Under the pieces are notes generated by a model. The model had not been told where the DNA came from. It was given only the letters and a program-made list of their open reading frames with translations, and ran no database searches. A program made the translations under genes and the position numbers. From Bradyrhizobium murdochi (GTDB taxonomy: Bacteria > Pseudomonadota > Alphaproteobacteria > Rhizobiales > Xanthobacteraceae): DNA of 64,000 nt. Shown in pieces: positions 16,851 to 25,703 of this stretch. Location of the stretch: contig NZ_AXAU01000004.1 of NCBI RefSeq assembly GCF_000472965.1, positions 137,414 through 201,413 of the forward strand, in the 5' to 3' direction. How positions within the stretch are numbered: the first letter of the stretch is position 1; every line of letters begins with the position of its first letter.

Positions 16851-17456
16851 CTACACGTCGAAGAACACCGTCTCGTTGTCGCCCTGCAGATGGATGTCGA
16901 AACGATAGACCGGATTGCCGTTGCCCGGCCGGCGCGTCGCGATCAGTGTCGAGCGACGGTCGGCCGGCACCAGCGCCAGCACCGGATCGGCAGCATTGGC
17001 GGCCTCGCCGTCGAAATAGATCCGCGAATAGAGATGCAGCAGCATGCCGCGTGCGAACACCGCAAGCAGGATGTGCGGCGCCTGCGGCTTGCCGTCGGGA
17101 TCGGGCACCACGCCCGGCTTGATGGTGTTGAACGCATAGCCGCCTTTGGCATCGGTGCCGATGCGGCCAAACCCCTTGAACGACGTATTCGGCAGCGCGC
17201 GCTTGTCCTGCGGATCGGAAAACCGGCCCTGCGCGTCCGCCTGCCAGATCTCCAGCATGCAATCGACGACCGGCACGCCGTCGCCGTCGAACACCGTGCC
17301 CTCGACGCGAATGCGTTCGCCCGACGTATCCGGCGTGACGAGATTGTTGTTGAACGCATCGTTCCAGTCGTATTTGCCGCCCGGCGTCAGGCCGTAGGCG
17401 AAATAGGGACCGACGGTTTGCGACGGGGTGACCCCGTCCGGTTTGGTCTGTGGCAC
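16851..17456 (-). CDS. pcaG: Protocatechuate 3,4-dioxygenase alpha subunit
   Basis: This 201-residue subunit shows the intradiol dioxygenase fold: TPSQTVGPYFAYGLTPGG near the N-terminus, the central IRVEGTVFDGDGVPVVDCMLEIWQAD-type strand pattern, and HILLAVFARGMLLHLYSRIYF. Alpha subunits lack the iron ligands that the beta subunit supplies. It starts with GTG directly after the pcaH stop (TAAGTG), so the two subunits are translated from one message. PcaGH opens protocatechuate to 3-carboxy-cis,cis-muconate. Confidence 0.95.
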   Translation of the reverse strand: MPQTKPDGVTPSQTVGPYFAYGLTPGGKYDWNDAFNNNLVTPDTSGERIRVEGTVFDGDGVPVVDCMLEIWQADAQGRFSDPQDKRALPNTSFKGFGRIGTDAKGGYAFNTIKPGVVPDPDGKPQAPHILLAVFARGMLLHLYSRIYFDGEAANAADPVLALVPADRRSTLIATRRPGNGNPVYRFDIHLQGDNETVFFDV

Positions 17457-18158
17457 TTAACTGTTCTCCATCGGCGTGGCGCTGCGCCCGCGCAGCACAA
17501 TGTTGAAGCGGTAGCACAGCGCCCAATCCGGCCTGGTGTTCTCCAGATCGAATGACGAGATCATCCGGTTGCGCGCCTTCTCGTCGGTAACCGAATTGAA
17601 GATCGGATCGAACGGAAACAGCGGATCGCCGGGGAAGTACATCTGCGTCACCAGGCGCGAGACGAACGAGTGCCCGAATACCGAGAAGTGGATATGGGCC
17701 GGACGCCAGGCGTTGTGGTGATTGCCCCAGGGGTAAGCGCCGGGCTTGATGGTGATGAAGCGGTAGTAGCCCTGCGCGTCCGTTTGCGCGCGGCCGGCGC
17801 CGGTGAAATTCGGATCAAGCGGCGCGGGATGCTGGTCGACGACGTGGACATAGCGGCCGCAGGCATTGGCCTGCCACAGTTCAACCAGCGTGTTCGGCAC
17901 ACCGCGGCCGTCTTCATCAAGCACATGGCCGTGCACGATGATGCGCTCGCCGATCGGCTCGCCCTTGCCGTGAACGGTGAGGTCGTGATCGTTCGCGCGC
18001 ACGGTCTCGTGGCCATAGACCGGCCCGGTCAATTCCGACAGCGTATGCCGCATCGGAATCAGCGGCTTGAAGGGCGAACGCTTGACCGTGCTCTTGTAGG
18101 CGGGAGACAGCCGCGGCGGATGCGCCGCGAGACTTTGCACTGGATAGACCAATGTCAT
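17457..18158 (-). CDS. pcaH: Protocatechuate 3,4-dioxygenase beta subunit
   Basis: This 233-residue catalytic subunit carries the Fe(III) ligands expected of the family: a tyrosine in CGRYVHVVDQHPAP, a tyrosine in GYYRFITIKPGAYPW, and two histidines in RPAHIHFSVFG. The N-terminal segment SPYKSTVKR-like (PAYKSTVKRSP) and the HVLDEDGRGVPNTLVELWQAN stretch are also typical. It receives protocatechuate made by the 3-dehydroshikimate dehydratase encoded 7 kb downstream. A 248 bp gap holding a repeat separates it from pcaF, so it may have its own promoter. Confidence 0.95.
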   Translation of the reverse strand: MTLVYPVQSLAAHPPRLSPAYKSTVKRSPFKPLIPMRHTLSELTGPVYGHETVRANDHDLTVHGKGEPIGERIIVHGHVLDEDGRGVPNTLVELWQANACGRYVHVVDQHPAPLDPNFTGAGRAQTDAQGYYRFITIKPGAYPWGNHHNAWRPAHIHFSVFGHSFVSRLVTQMYFPGDPLFPFDPIFNSVTDEKARNRMISSFDLENTRPDWALCYRFNIVLRGRSATPMENS

Positions 18159-18216
18159 GACGAATTCCTCCCTCGCATCGCGCCGGCTAGTCCTGCTGCG
18201 TCACAGCCGCTCTATG

Positions 18217-18318
18217 CCCCTCATCCTGAGGAGCCCGCAAAGCGGGCGTCTCGAAGGATGTAGGCTACAGACGGGCCTCATGGTTCGAGACGCGCTTCGC
18301 GCTCCTCACCATGAGGGG
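18217..18318. repeat. Intergenic hairpin repeat, family B, copy 1
   Basis: The unit is about 100 bp. It opens with CCTCATCCTGAGGAGC and GCGTCTCGAAGGATG and closes with ATGGTTCGAGACGC and GCTCCTCACCATGAGG. The two arms are mutually complementary, so the unit folds into a long hairpin. It lies between pcaF and pcaH. Other copies are at 36.7 kb and, inverted, at 47.9 kb. Confidence 0.88.
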
Positions 18319-18406
18319 CTTGTGACACAGCAAGCCGCGCCACCGGATCATTATATGACATAACTAATTTGGGAAAGGGCGATTTTCGCCTTCCCAAACT
18401 GTTGTT

Positions 18407-19615
<1,209 letters not shown>

Positions 19616-19867
19616 AGAATCTCTCCCTGAATGCCGTGCTTTAGGCGTTGACCCAGATTTGATGGCGAGTTTTAGGAGCGCACCCGCGGCAGGTCAATTG
19701 AGGCATGGCTGCCCCGCGGCGCTTTCGCGGAGGGGCCGTCATGCTCCGGGCGTATAATCAATCGAGCGGCCCTAGGCGTGGAAAACTCTGACAACGCAGG
19801 TAAGGGAATAGGACCGAGCGGTGAAATTCTGTAGTTTGCCGCCCCTGGAGCCGTGGCCGGCTCCAGC

Positions 19868-19928
19868 TTCTCGTTTGGACGCGTTTTCTTCACGCGAACC
19901 GGTGCCCACTTCACTTGAAAACGCTCTG
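19868..19928. repeat. Intergenic repeat, family A, copy 2 (immediate leader of mutS)
   Basis: This copy carries the core GACGCGTTTTCTTCACGCGAA then CCGGTGCCCACTTCACTTG and AAAACGCTCT, as in copy 1. It ends one base before the mutS ATG. A different GC-rich hairpin (CTGGAGCC and GGCTCCAG, 19844-19865) replaces the left palindrome of copy 1. The mutS frame is open through the repeat, so an uncritical start choice would add repeat-encoded residues to MutS. Confidence 0.8.
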
Positions 19929-22658
19929 ATGACGATCCAGCAATCCATCCCCCTGTCCCCGGAGCAAGCACCGGCACCAGAGACGCCCGCACGCGTCACG
20001 CCGATGATGGAACAATATCTCGAGATCAAGGCTGCCCACCCCGGGCTGCTGCTGTTCTACCGGATGGGCGATTTTTACGAGCTGTTCTTCGAAGACGCCG
20101 AGATCGCCTCGAAGGCGCTCGGCATTGTGCTGACCAAGCGCGGCAAGCATCAGGGGATGGATATCCCGATGTGCGGCGTGCCGGTGGAACGCTCCGAGGA
20201 TTATCTGCATCGCCTGATCAATGCCGGCCACCGCGTTGCCGTATGCGAGCAGACCGAGAATCCGGCCGCCGCTCGCGCCCGTGGCAACAAGAGCGTGGTG
20301 GCGCGCGGCGTGGTGCGGCTGGTGACGCCGGGCACGCTGACCGAAGACACGCTGCTGGATGCCCGCACCAACAATTATCTGCTGGCAATCGCGCGCGCCC
20401 GCGCCTCCTCCGGCGGTGACCGCATCGGGCTTGCCTGGATCGACATCTCGACTTCCGAGTTCATGGTCACGGAATGCTCGACCGCGGAACTCGCGGCGAC
20501 GCTGGCGCGGATCAATCCGAATGAAGCGATCGTCACCGATGCGCTCTATGGCGATCCTGATCTGGGCGCGCTGCTGCGCGAACTACCTTCAGTGACGCCC
20601 TTGACCCGCGACGTCTTCGACGGCGCCACCGCGGAACGGCGCCTCTGTGACTATTTCGCAGTCGCGACCATGGATGGCCTCTCCGCGATGACACGGCTGG
20701 AGGCGACCGCTGCGGCCGCTGCCGTCACCTATATCGACCGCACCCAAGTCGGCAAACGCCCCCCGCTGTCGCCGCCGTCACGCGAGGCTGCGGGCACGAC
20801 GATGGCGATCGATCCCGCCACCCGCGCCAATCTCGAACTGACCCGCACACTGGCCGGCGAGCGGCGCGGATCGCTGCTGGACGCGATTGACTGCACCGTG
20901 ACTGCGGCAGGCTCCCGGCTACTGGCGCAACGTCTGGCGGCGCCGCTCACCGATAGTGCTGCGATCGCACGGCGGCTGGATGCGATTGCGGCCTTTGTCG
21001 CCGACAGCGCCGCACGTGATGACATTCGCACGACGCTGCGCGCCGCGCCCGACATGTCGCGCGCGCTGGCGCGGCTGTCGGTCGGTCGCGGCGGCCCGCG
21101 CGACCTTGCGGCTTTGCGCGACGGCATTCTCGCGGCAGACCAGGCGCTGGCGCGCCTCGCGCAGCTCGAAGCCGCACCGGCTGAAATCATCGCCGTGATG
21201 GAGGCGCTGCGCCGCCCCTCGCGCGATCTCGCGCGCGAATTCGAACGCGCACTCGCCGAGCAACTGCCGCTGATCAAGCGCGACGGCGGCTTCATCCGCG
21301 AGGGCTATGAGCCCGCGCTCGACGAGAGCCGAAACCTGCGCGACGCCTCCCGCCTCGTGGTCGCCGCGATGCAGGCGCGCTACGCCGACGATACCGGCAT
21401 CAAGGCGCTCAAGATCCGGCACAACAACGTGCTCGGCTATTTCGTCGAGGTCACGGCGCAGCACGGCGACAGGCTGATGGCGCCGCCGCTGAATGCGACT
21501 TTCATCCACCGCCAGACGCTGGCTGGCCAAGTTCGTTTCACCACGTCCGAGCTCGGCGAGATCGAAGCCAAGATCGCCAATGCCGGCGATCGCGCGCTCA
21601 ATCTGGAGCTGGAAATCTTCGAGCGTCTCTCTGCGATGGCGCTGGCCGCCAGCGACGATCTGCGCGCCGCGGCGCGTGCCTTCGCGCTGCTCGATGTCGC
21701 GACCGCGCTGGCGAAACTGGCGGTAGACGACAATTACGTGCGGCCAGAGGTCGACGGCTCGCTCGGCTTCGCCGTTGAGGGGGGCCGGCATCCGGTGGTC
21801 GAACAGGCGTTGAAGCGCGACGGCCAGCCGTTCATTGCCAACGCCTGCGACCTTTCGCCGGGGCCTGGCCAGAAGTCGGGTCAGATCTGGCTGATCACCG
21901 GCCCGAACATGGCGGGTAAGTCGACGTTCCTGCGGCAAAACGCCTTGATCGCGCTGATGGCGCAGATCGGCTCCTACGTGCCGGCGTCGCGCGCCCGGAT
22001 TGGCGTCGTCGACCGCCTGTTCTCACGCGTCGGCGCGGCCGACGATCTCGCGCGGGGACGATCGACCTTCATGGTCGAGATGGTCGAGACCGCCGTGATT
22101 TTGAACCAGGCCAGCGAGCGCTCGCTGGTCATCCTCGACGAGATCGGCCGCGGCACCGCCACCTTCGACGGCCTCTCGATCGCGTGGGCCGCGATCGAGC
22201 ATCTGCACGAGGCCAACCGCTGCCGCGCGCTGTTCGCCACGCATTATCACGAGCTGACCGCGCTGTCCGCCAAGCTGCCACGGATGTTCAACGCCACCGT
22301 GCGGGTGAAGGAATGGCAGGGCGACGTCGTATTCCTGCACGAGGTGCTCCCCGGCTCGGCCGACCGTTCCTACGGCATTCAGGTCGCCAAGCTCGCCGGC
22401 CTGCCGCCGGCCGTGATCGCGCGCGCCAAATCGGTGCTGGCGAAGCTCGAAGCGCAGGACCGCGGCCAGACGGCGCGGGCACTCGCCGATGATCTGCCGC
22501 TGTTCGCCGTCCCCTCCCGCGCCGCCGCCGAAGCCGCAGCCCCGAGCGAGGCGGAGCAGTTGATGGAAGCGGTGAAGGCGCTGCATCCCGACGAGATGTC
22601 GCCGCGTGAGGCGCTGGAGGCGTTGTATGCGCTGAAGGCGAAATTGCCGAAGGGGTAG
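19929..22658 (+). CDS. mutS: DNA mismatch repair ATPase MutS
   Basis: This 909-residue protein recognises mismatches and small loops. The mismatch-reading motif is [11 protein letters not shown] near residue 42 (Phe-x-Glu type), followed by connector, lever and clamp domains. The ATPase has Walker [16 protein letters not shown], Walker [18 protein letters not shown], and the conserved ATHYHELT. The ATG at 19929 is chosen because the 36 in-frame codons before it derive from repeat family A. No clear Shine-Dalgarno precedes it. mutL is not in this window. Confidence 0.96.
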   Translation: MTIQQSIPLSPEQAPAPETPARVTPMMEQYLEIKAAHPGLLLFYRMGDFYELFFEDAEIASKALGIVLTKRGKHQGMDIPMCGVPVERSEDYLHRLINAGHRVAVCEQTENPAAARARGNKSVVARGVVRLVTPGTLTEDTLLDARTNNYLLAIARARASSGGDRIGLAWIDISTSEFMVTECSTAELAATLARINPNEAIVTDALYGDPDLGALLRELPSVTPLTRDVFDGATAERRLCDYFAVATMDGLSAMTRLEATAAAAAVTYIDRTQVGKRPPLSPPSREAAGTTMAIDPATRANLELTRTLAGERRGSLLDAIDCTVTAAGSRLLAQRLAAPLTDSAAIARRLDAIAAFVADSAARDDIRTTLRAAPDMSRALARLSVGRGGPRDLAALRDGILAADQALARLAQLEAAPAEIIAVMEALRRPSRDLAREFERALAEQLPLIKRDGGFIREGYEPALDESRNLRDASRLVVAAMQARYADDTGIKALKIRHNNVLGYFVEVTAQHGDRLMAPPLNATFIHRQTLAGQVRFTTSELGEIEAKIANAGDRALNLELEIFERLSAMALAASDDLRAAARAFALLDVATALAKLAVDDNYVRPEVDGSLGFAVEGGRHPVVEQALKRDGQPFIANACDLSPGPGQKSGQIWLITGPNMAGKSTFLRQNALIALMAQIGSYVPASRARIGVVDRLFSRVGAADDLARGRSTFMVEMVETAVILNQASERSLVILDEIGRGTATFDGLSIAWAAIEHLHEANRCRALFATHYHELTALSAKLPRMFNATVRVKEWQGDVVFLHEVLPGSADRSYGIQVAKLAGLPPAVIARAKSVLAKLEAQDRGQTARALADDLPLFAVPSRAAAEAAAPSEAEQLMEAVKALHPDEMSPREALEALYALKAKLPKG

Positions 22659-22670
22659 GTCTCCCTCCAC

Positions 22671-22759
22671 CGTCGTTGCGAGCGAAGCGAAGCAATCCAT
22701 CTTTCCGCACGCGCGGAGAGATGGATTGCTTCGTCGCTTCGCCCCTCGCAATGACGGTG
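22671..22759. repeat. Intergenic hairpin repeat, family C, copy 1
   Basis: CGTCGTTGCGAGCGAAGCGAAGCAATCCAT at one end pairs with ATGGATTGCTTCGTCGCTTCGCCCCTCGCAATGACG at the other. The loop is CTTTCCGCACGCGCGGAGAG. It lies between the convergent mutS and membrane-protein genes and may act as a bidirectional terminator. A second copy is at 54.6 kb. Confidence 0.85.
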
Positions 22760-22760
22760 G

Positions 22761-23555
22761 CTAGCGCGCCATCTTCCTTCGCCCGAGCCACCACAGACCG
22801 AGATTCCATCCCACACACGTCGCCAGCGCCAAACTCAGCCCGATCGCCGAGCCGAACTGCAGTGCTGCGACATGCAGCACCGCAATCGCAATTCCGAGGC
22901 CGATCAAGCCCCAGGCGCTGTTGGCGAGCACCGCCGCGGTCGGCGGACCGCCGATCCGCGGGTGCAGGATCAGCATCATGGAGGTGAACACGATCGGGAA
23001 TAGCGCGATCATGCCGCTGATCTTGGGACCGACCCAGCCCGAAGTCGTGACCACCGTCGCCACCAGTGTCGCGACCAGCGATGCCCGCAGCGGGATGTCG
23101 TACCAGCGCCGTCGGATCGGCGGCATTTTGGCGTGGCGGTAGCGGGCGAGCAGTGGCACGCAGATGGCAAAGGCAATGACGTTCGCGATCAGGCCGCCGG
23201 CGAGCGACCATTGCACCGAGCGGATGATCGCGGCGAGCACGAGCCATACGGCGACCGCCGCGAGGCAACTGAGCAGCGCGCCGTGGCGCTGCGCCAGCAC
23301 GACATAGGTCAGTCCGAGGAAGATCGTCGCGGCATTGATAGGCAGGCTCGCCAGCGCTCCCTCGGCGATGAAGGCTGCGTCATGATCGAGCGCGAGGAAT
23401 ACGTAGGACGGCCCCGCCGAGATCGGCAGCGTCGCGATCAGCGCGCCGATGACGGGGCCTGAGCGTTCGGTGACGATGGAAGCCGTCACCACGAACGCCG
23501 CGGTGATCGCCATGCGCAGGCCGAGCGTCAGGAGGAAGGCGAGTTCGGGGGACAT
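22761..23555 (-). CDS. Multi-pass membrane protein of unknown function
   Basis: This 264-residue protein has about eight hydrophobic segments and no catalytic motif I can name. It shows internal similarity in pattern between its halves (GPVIGALIATLPISAGPSYVF and GPKISGMIALFPIVFTSMM), as if built by duplication of a four-helix unit. The ATG at 23555 is chosen by hydrophobic start and context. The frame is open for another 100 codons upstream, but those lie in the insertion sequence. The IS end is only about 9 bp from this start, so the native promoter and perhaps part of the ribosome site have been displaced. Confidence 0.75.
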   Translation of the reverse strand: MSPELAFLLTLGLRMAITAAFVVTASIVTERSGPVIGALIATLPISAGPSYVFLALDHDAAFIAEGALASLPINAATIFLGLTYVVLAQRHGALLSCLAAVAVWLVLAAIIRSVQWSLAGGLIANVIAFAICVPLLARYRHAKMPPIRRRWYDIPLRASLVATLVATVVTTSGWVGPKISGMIALFPIVFTSMMLILHPRIGGPPTAAVLANSAWGLIGLGIAIAVLHVAALQFGSAIGLSLALATCVGWNLGLWWLGRRKMAR

Positions 23556-23564
23556 TTGCACTTC

Positions 23565-24938
23565 TGAGCAACCGACGACATGGGTAACAGTTCTGACCGA
23601 CGACATGGGTAACACAATTCTCGTTTCGTTCAGGTCTGTTGTTGCTGGGCCTGTGGGTCTTGTGGGCAACGCCCCTTCGCGTTGTCCACAAGTCCACAGG
23701 CCTTGCGTTTTGGTTTGTTCAGGCGATCGCCGCCGCGGTGAGTGATCACGCCGAGCTCGATCCGCCCGTAGCTGACGGTCCAGCATCCCTCGTCGTCTTC
23801 GGCGAGACCGACCGGCTCGCCTACGAGAGCCTCGCTGATGTAGATCGCGCTGCCGTTCCACTTGATCTCACCGTTGTGACGCACGCGGCGGACGCGATGG
23901 TCGACACCATAGCCAGGCTCGCGCAGCACGCCGTCGTAGCGACGAGGGGAAGCTGTATAGCGATCGGCCGGCGTGGCGTTGTCGAGCGCCTGATGCGGAC
24001 GCTGTTCGTTGTAAAGACGCTGGAACGCCTGCAGGCGCTTGATCTGCTCGCGCAAGGTTCGTGCCGGCGGATTGGCCGTGTCCTGCAACAATGTCAGATG
24101 CATCCGTTCATGCCGCACGTTCTGCTGCGGCTTGCCCGGTGCAATGCGTTCCGGCGTGACCCCGCCTTGATCAGCTTCACCGACAGCCTCGACAGCCCAC
24201 CCGCGCCGCGCGAGGCGAACGGCGAGCCATCGTCGGAGCGCAGATAAAGCGGCAGGCCAAACTCGCGGAATGCCGCATCGAGGATCGGCCACACATGCTC
24301 GGTGTCGGTACGTGCCAGCGCCTGGCAGCGCAACAGATAGCGGCTGTAGGCGTCGCTGAGCGTCAGCGGTTCGCAACGGCTGCCATCGCCGGTCAAAAAC
24401 CAGCCCTTGAAGTCGATGCACCAGACGTCGTTGGCAGCCCCACAATGCGCAAACGGCGCGCTCGAGGGCGGGCTGCGCCGCCGCAGCCTCCGCTTGACCG
24501 TCAATCCCTCGCGATCGAACAAGGCGCCGATCGTGCTCGCCACCGGCCAATCCTTGGCAGGATGGCGCCGTTCCAGATAGGCGCGCACCTTCACAGGTCC
24601 CCAGCTCGGATGCGCCTGCCGCACGGCAAGGCACTGCTCAAGAACATCCTCGGCAATCGCGTGTGGATGATGATGCGGTGCGCGCGTGCGATCCGACAGG
24701 CCCGCGATGCCCTCTTCCTCATAACGTTCGAGCCACTTGTAGCCGGTCTTCCGGCTCACCTCGAACCGCCGGCAAATCGCTGCAAACGACTCCTGCCGCT
24801 CCTCAACCGCCATCACAAAGCGCATCCGCTCTTCCACGGCACAGGTTCCCCCAAGTCCCATCGGCAAGGCCCTCCTTGCCGATCAGTTGACCTGTTACCC
24901 ATGTCGCCGGTCTATTCTGTTACCTATGTAGCCGGTCA
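23565..24938 (-). mobile_element. IS481-family insertion sequence (degraded)
   Basis: The element is about 1.37 kb. Each end carries two copies, 25 bp apart, of a 20 bp motif like GACCGGCGACATGGGTAACA, pointing inward. At the left the motifs start near 23572 and 23597; at the right their complements occupy 24893-24912 and 24918-24937. It encodes one DDE transposase on the minus strand that is now frameshifted. Exact termini and a target duplication could not be fixed by eye. The call rests on the transposase family and these paired ends. Confidence 0.8.
23630..24861 (-). pseudogene. IS481-family transposase, frameshifted
   Basis: The ATG at 24861 follows AAGGAGG. The first frame encodes a helix-turn-helix (ICRRFEVSRKTGYKWLERY) and the start of the DDE core, with Asp in NDVWCIDFKGW and Asp in YLRSDDGSPF. 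At about 24161-24164 a run of four G on the coding strand should be five. After it the first frame runs into unrelated residues. The next frame continues GVTPERIAPGKPQQN, with the catalytic Glu in RHERMHLTL, and runs to 23630. Restoring one G would join them into about 410 residues. It is probably inactive unless ribosomes slip at the G run. Confidence 0.8.
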
Positions 24939-24951
24939 GGACCGTGAGCCG

Positions 24952-24974
24952 ACCCTCCCCCTCCAGGGGAGGGT
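24952..24974 (-). terminator. Hairpin downstream of osmC
   Basis: ACCCTCCCC at 24952-24960 is perfectly complementary to GGGGAGGGT at 24966-24974 across a 5-base loop. It lies just beyond the osmC stop and beside the insertion sequence end. There is no clear T tract, so it may be an mRNA-stabilising hairpin rather than a classic terminator. Confidence 0.4.
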
Positions 24975-24984
24975 AAACGAGCGA

Positions 24985-25494
24985 TCACACCCGCTTCATC
25001 GACACCGAGACTTTCGGGCCGTTCTTGATGGTCTGATAGACCACGCAATAACGTTCCGTGAGTTTCTGCAGCAGATCGAGCTTGTCCTGCGGCGCGTCGG
25101 TTGCGACCTCGAAGCGCAGGCGGATCTCCTCGAAGCCCACCGAAGCTTCCTTGTCGACGCCGAGCGTGCCGCGGAAATCTAGGTCGCCCTCGGCGATGAC
25201 GTTGCCGGCCTTCAGAGGAATATCGGTGGCGGTGGCCACCGACTTCAGCGTCACGCCGGCACAGGCGACCAGGGCTTCGAGCAGCATGTCGCCGGAGCAG
25301 AGCTCCAGACCGGAGCCGCCGGTGGCGGGGTGCAGCCCCGCAACCGCCAGCGCGCGGCCAGTCTCGACCTTGCAGGCGATGCCTTCATGGTCGATCGAGC
25401 CTTTGGCTTTGAGGGTAATGACCGCGGCCGAGGGATCGGACTTGTAGCGTTCCTTGATCGGGGCCTGCATCGCGCGGAGTTCGGCGGCGTCCAT
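24985..25494 (-). CDS. OsmC-family protein
   Basis: This 169-residue protein has the OsmC fold. The first conserved cysteine lies in SGLELCSGDMLLEALVACAGVTL and the second in LTERYCVVYQTI near the C-terminus. These two cysteines form the thiol peroxidase site in Ohr/OsmC enzymes. The extra cysteines and longer N-terminus place it in the broader OsmC-like group rather than Ohr. A role in organic-peroxide or redox stress is likely. It is divergent from glnD across about 200 bp. Confidence 0.85.
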   Translation of the reverse strand: MDAAELRAMQAPIKERYKSDPSAAVITLKAKGSIDHEGIACKVETGRALAVAGLHPATGGSGLELCSGDMLLEALVACAGVTLKSVATATDIPLKAGNVIAEGDLDFRGTLGVDKEASVGFEEIRLRFEVATDAPQDKLDLLQKLTERYCVVYQTIKNGPKVSVSMKRV

Positions 25495-25703
25495 CTTGCT
25501 CTCTCCCGACTGTGTTTGTGCGAGTCGATATAATCGGCTGGCGACCTTGTGTCATCACGCCTCGTGGCGGCGTGCATGACATTTTGGAAATCCGCGCCTT
25601 TCCAACAGGTTATGGCTGGCATTCGCCGAGGCGACGGCATAGCTTTGCGTTGACCGTACAATCGCCCGTGACAGCCCCTGCGCCGTCCGATATCGGGGAG
25701 ATC

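Noticed and set aside
23572..23620. Short direct repeats of GACGACATGGGTAACA as a possible CRISPR or iteron array
   Set aside because: There are only two copies at each end, inward-facing and 25 bp apart, explained by insertion-sequence termini.
22761..23861. A 366-residue version of the membrane protein starting inside the insertion sequence
   Set aside because: The extra 102 residues are low-complexity, Arg-rich and encoded by IS sequence; the hydrophobic protein clearly starts at 23555.
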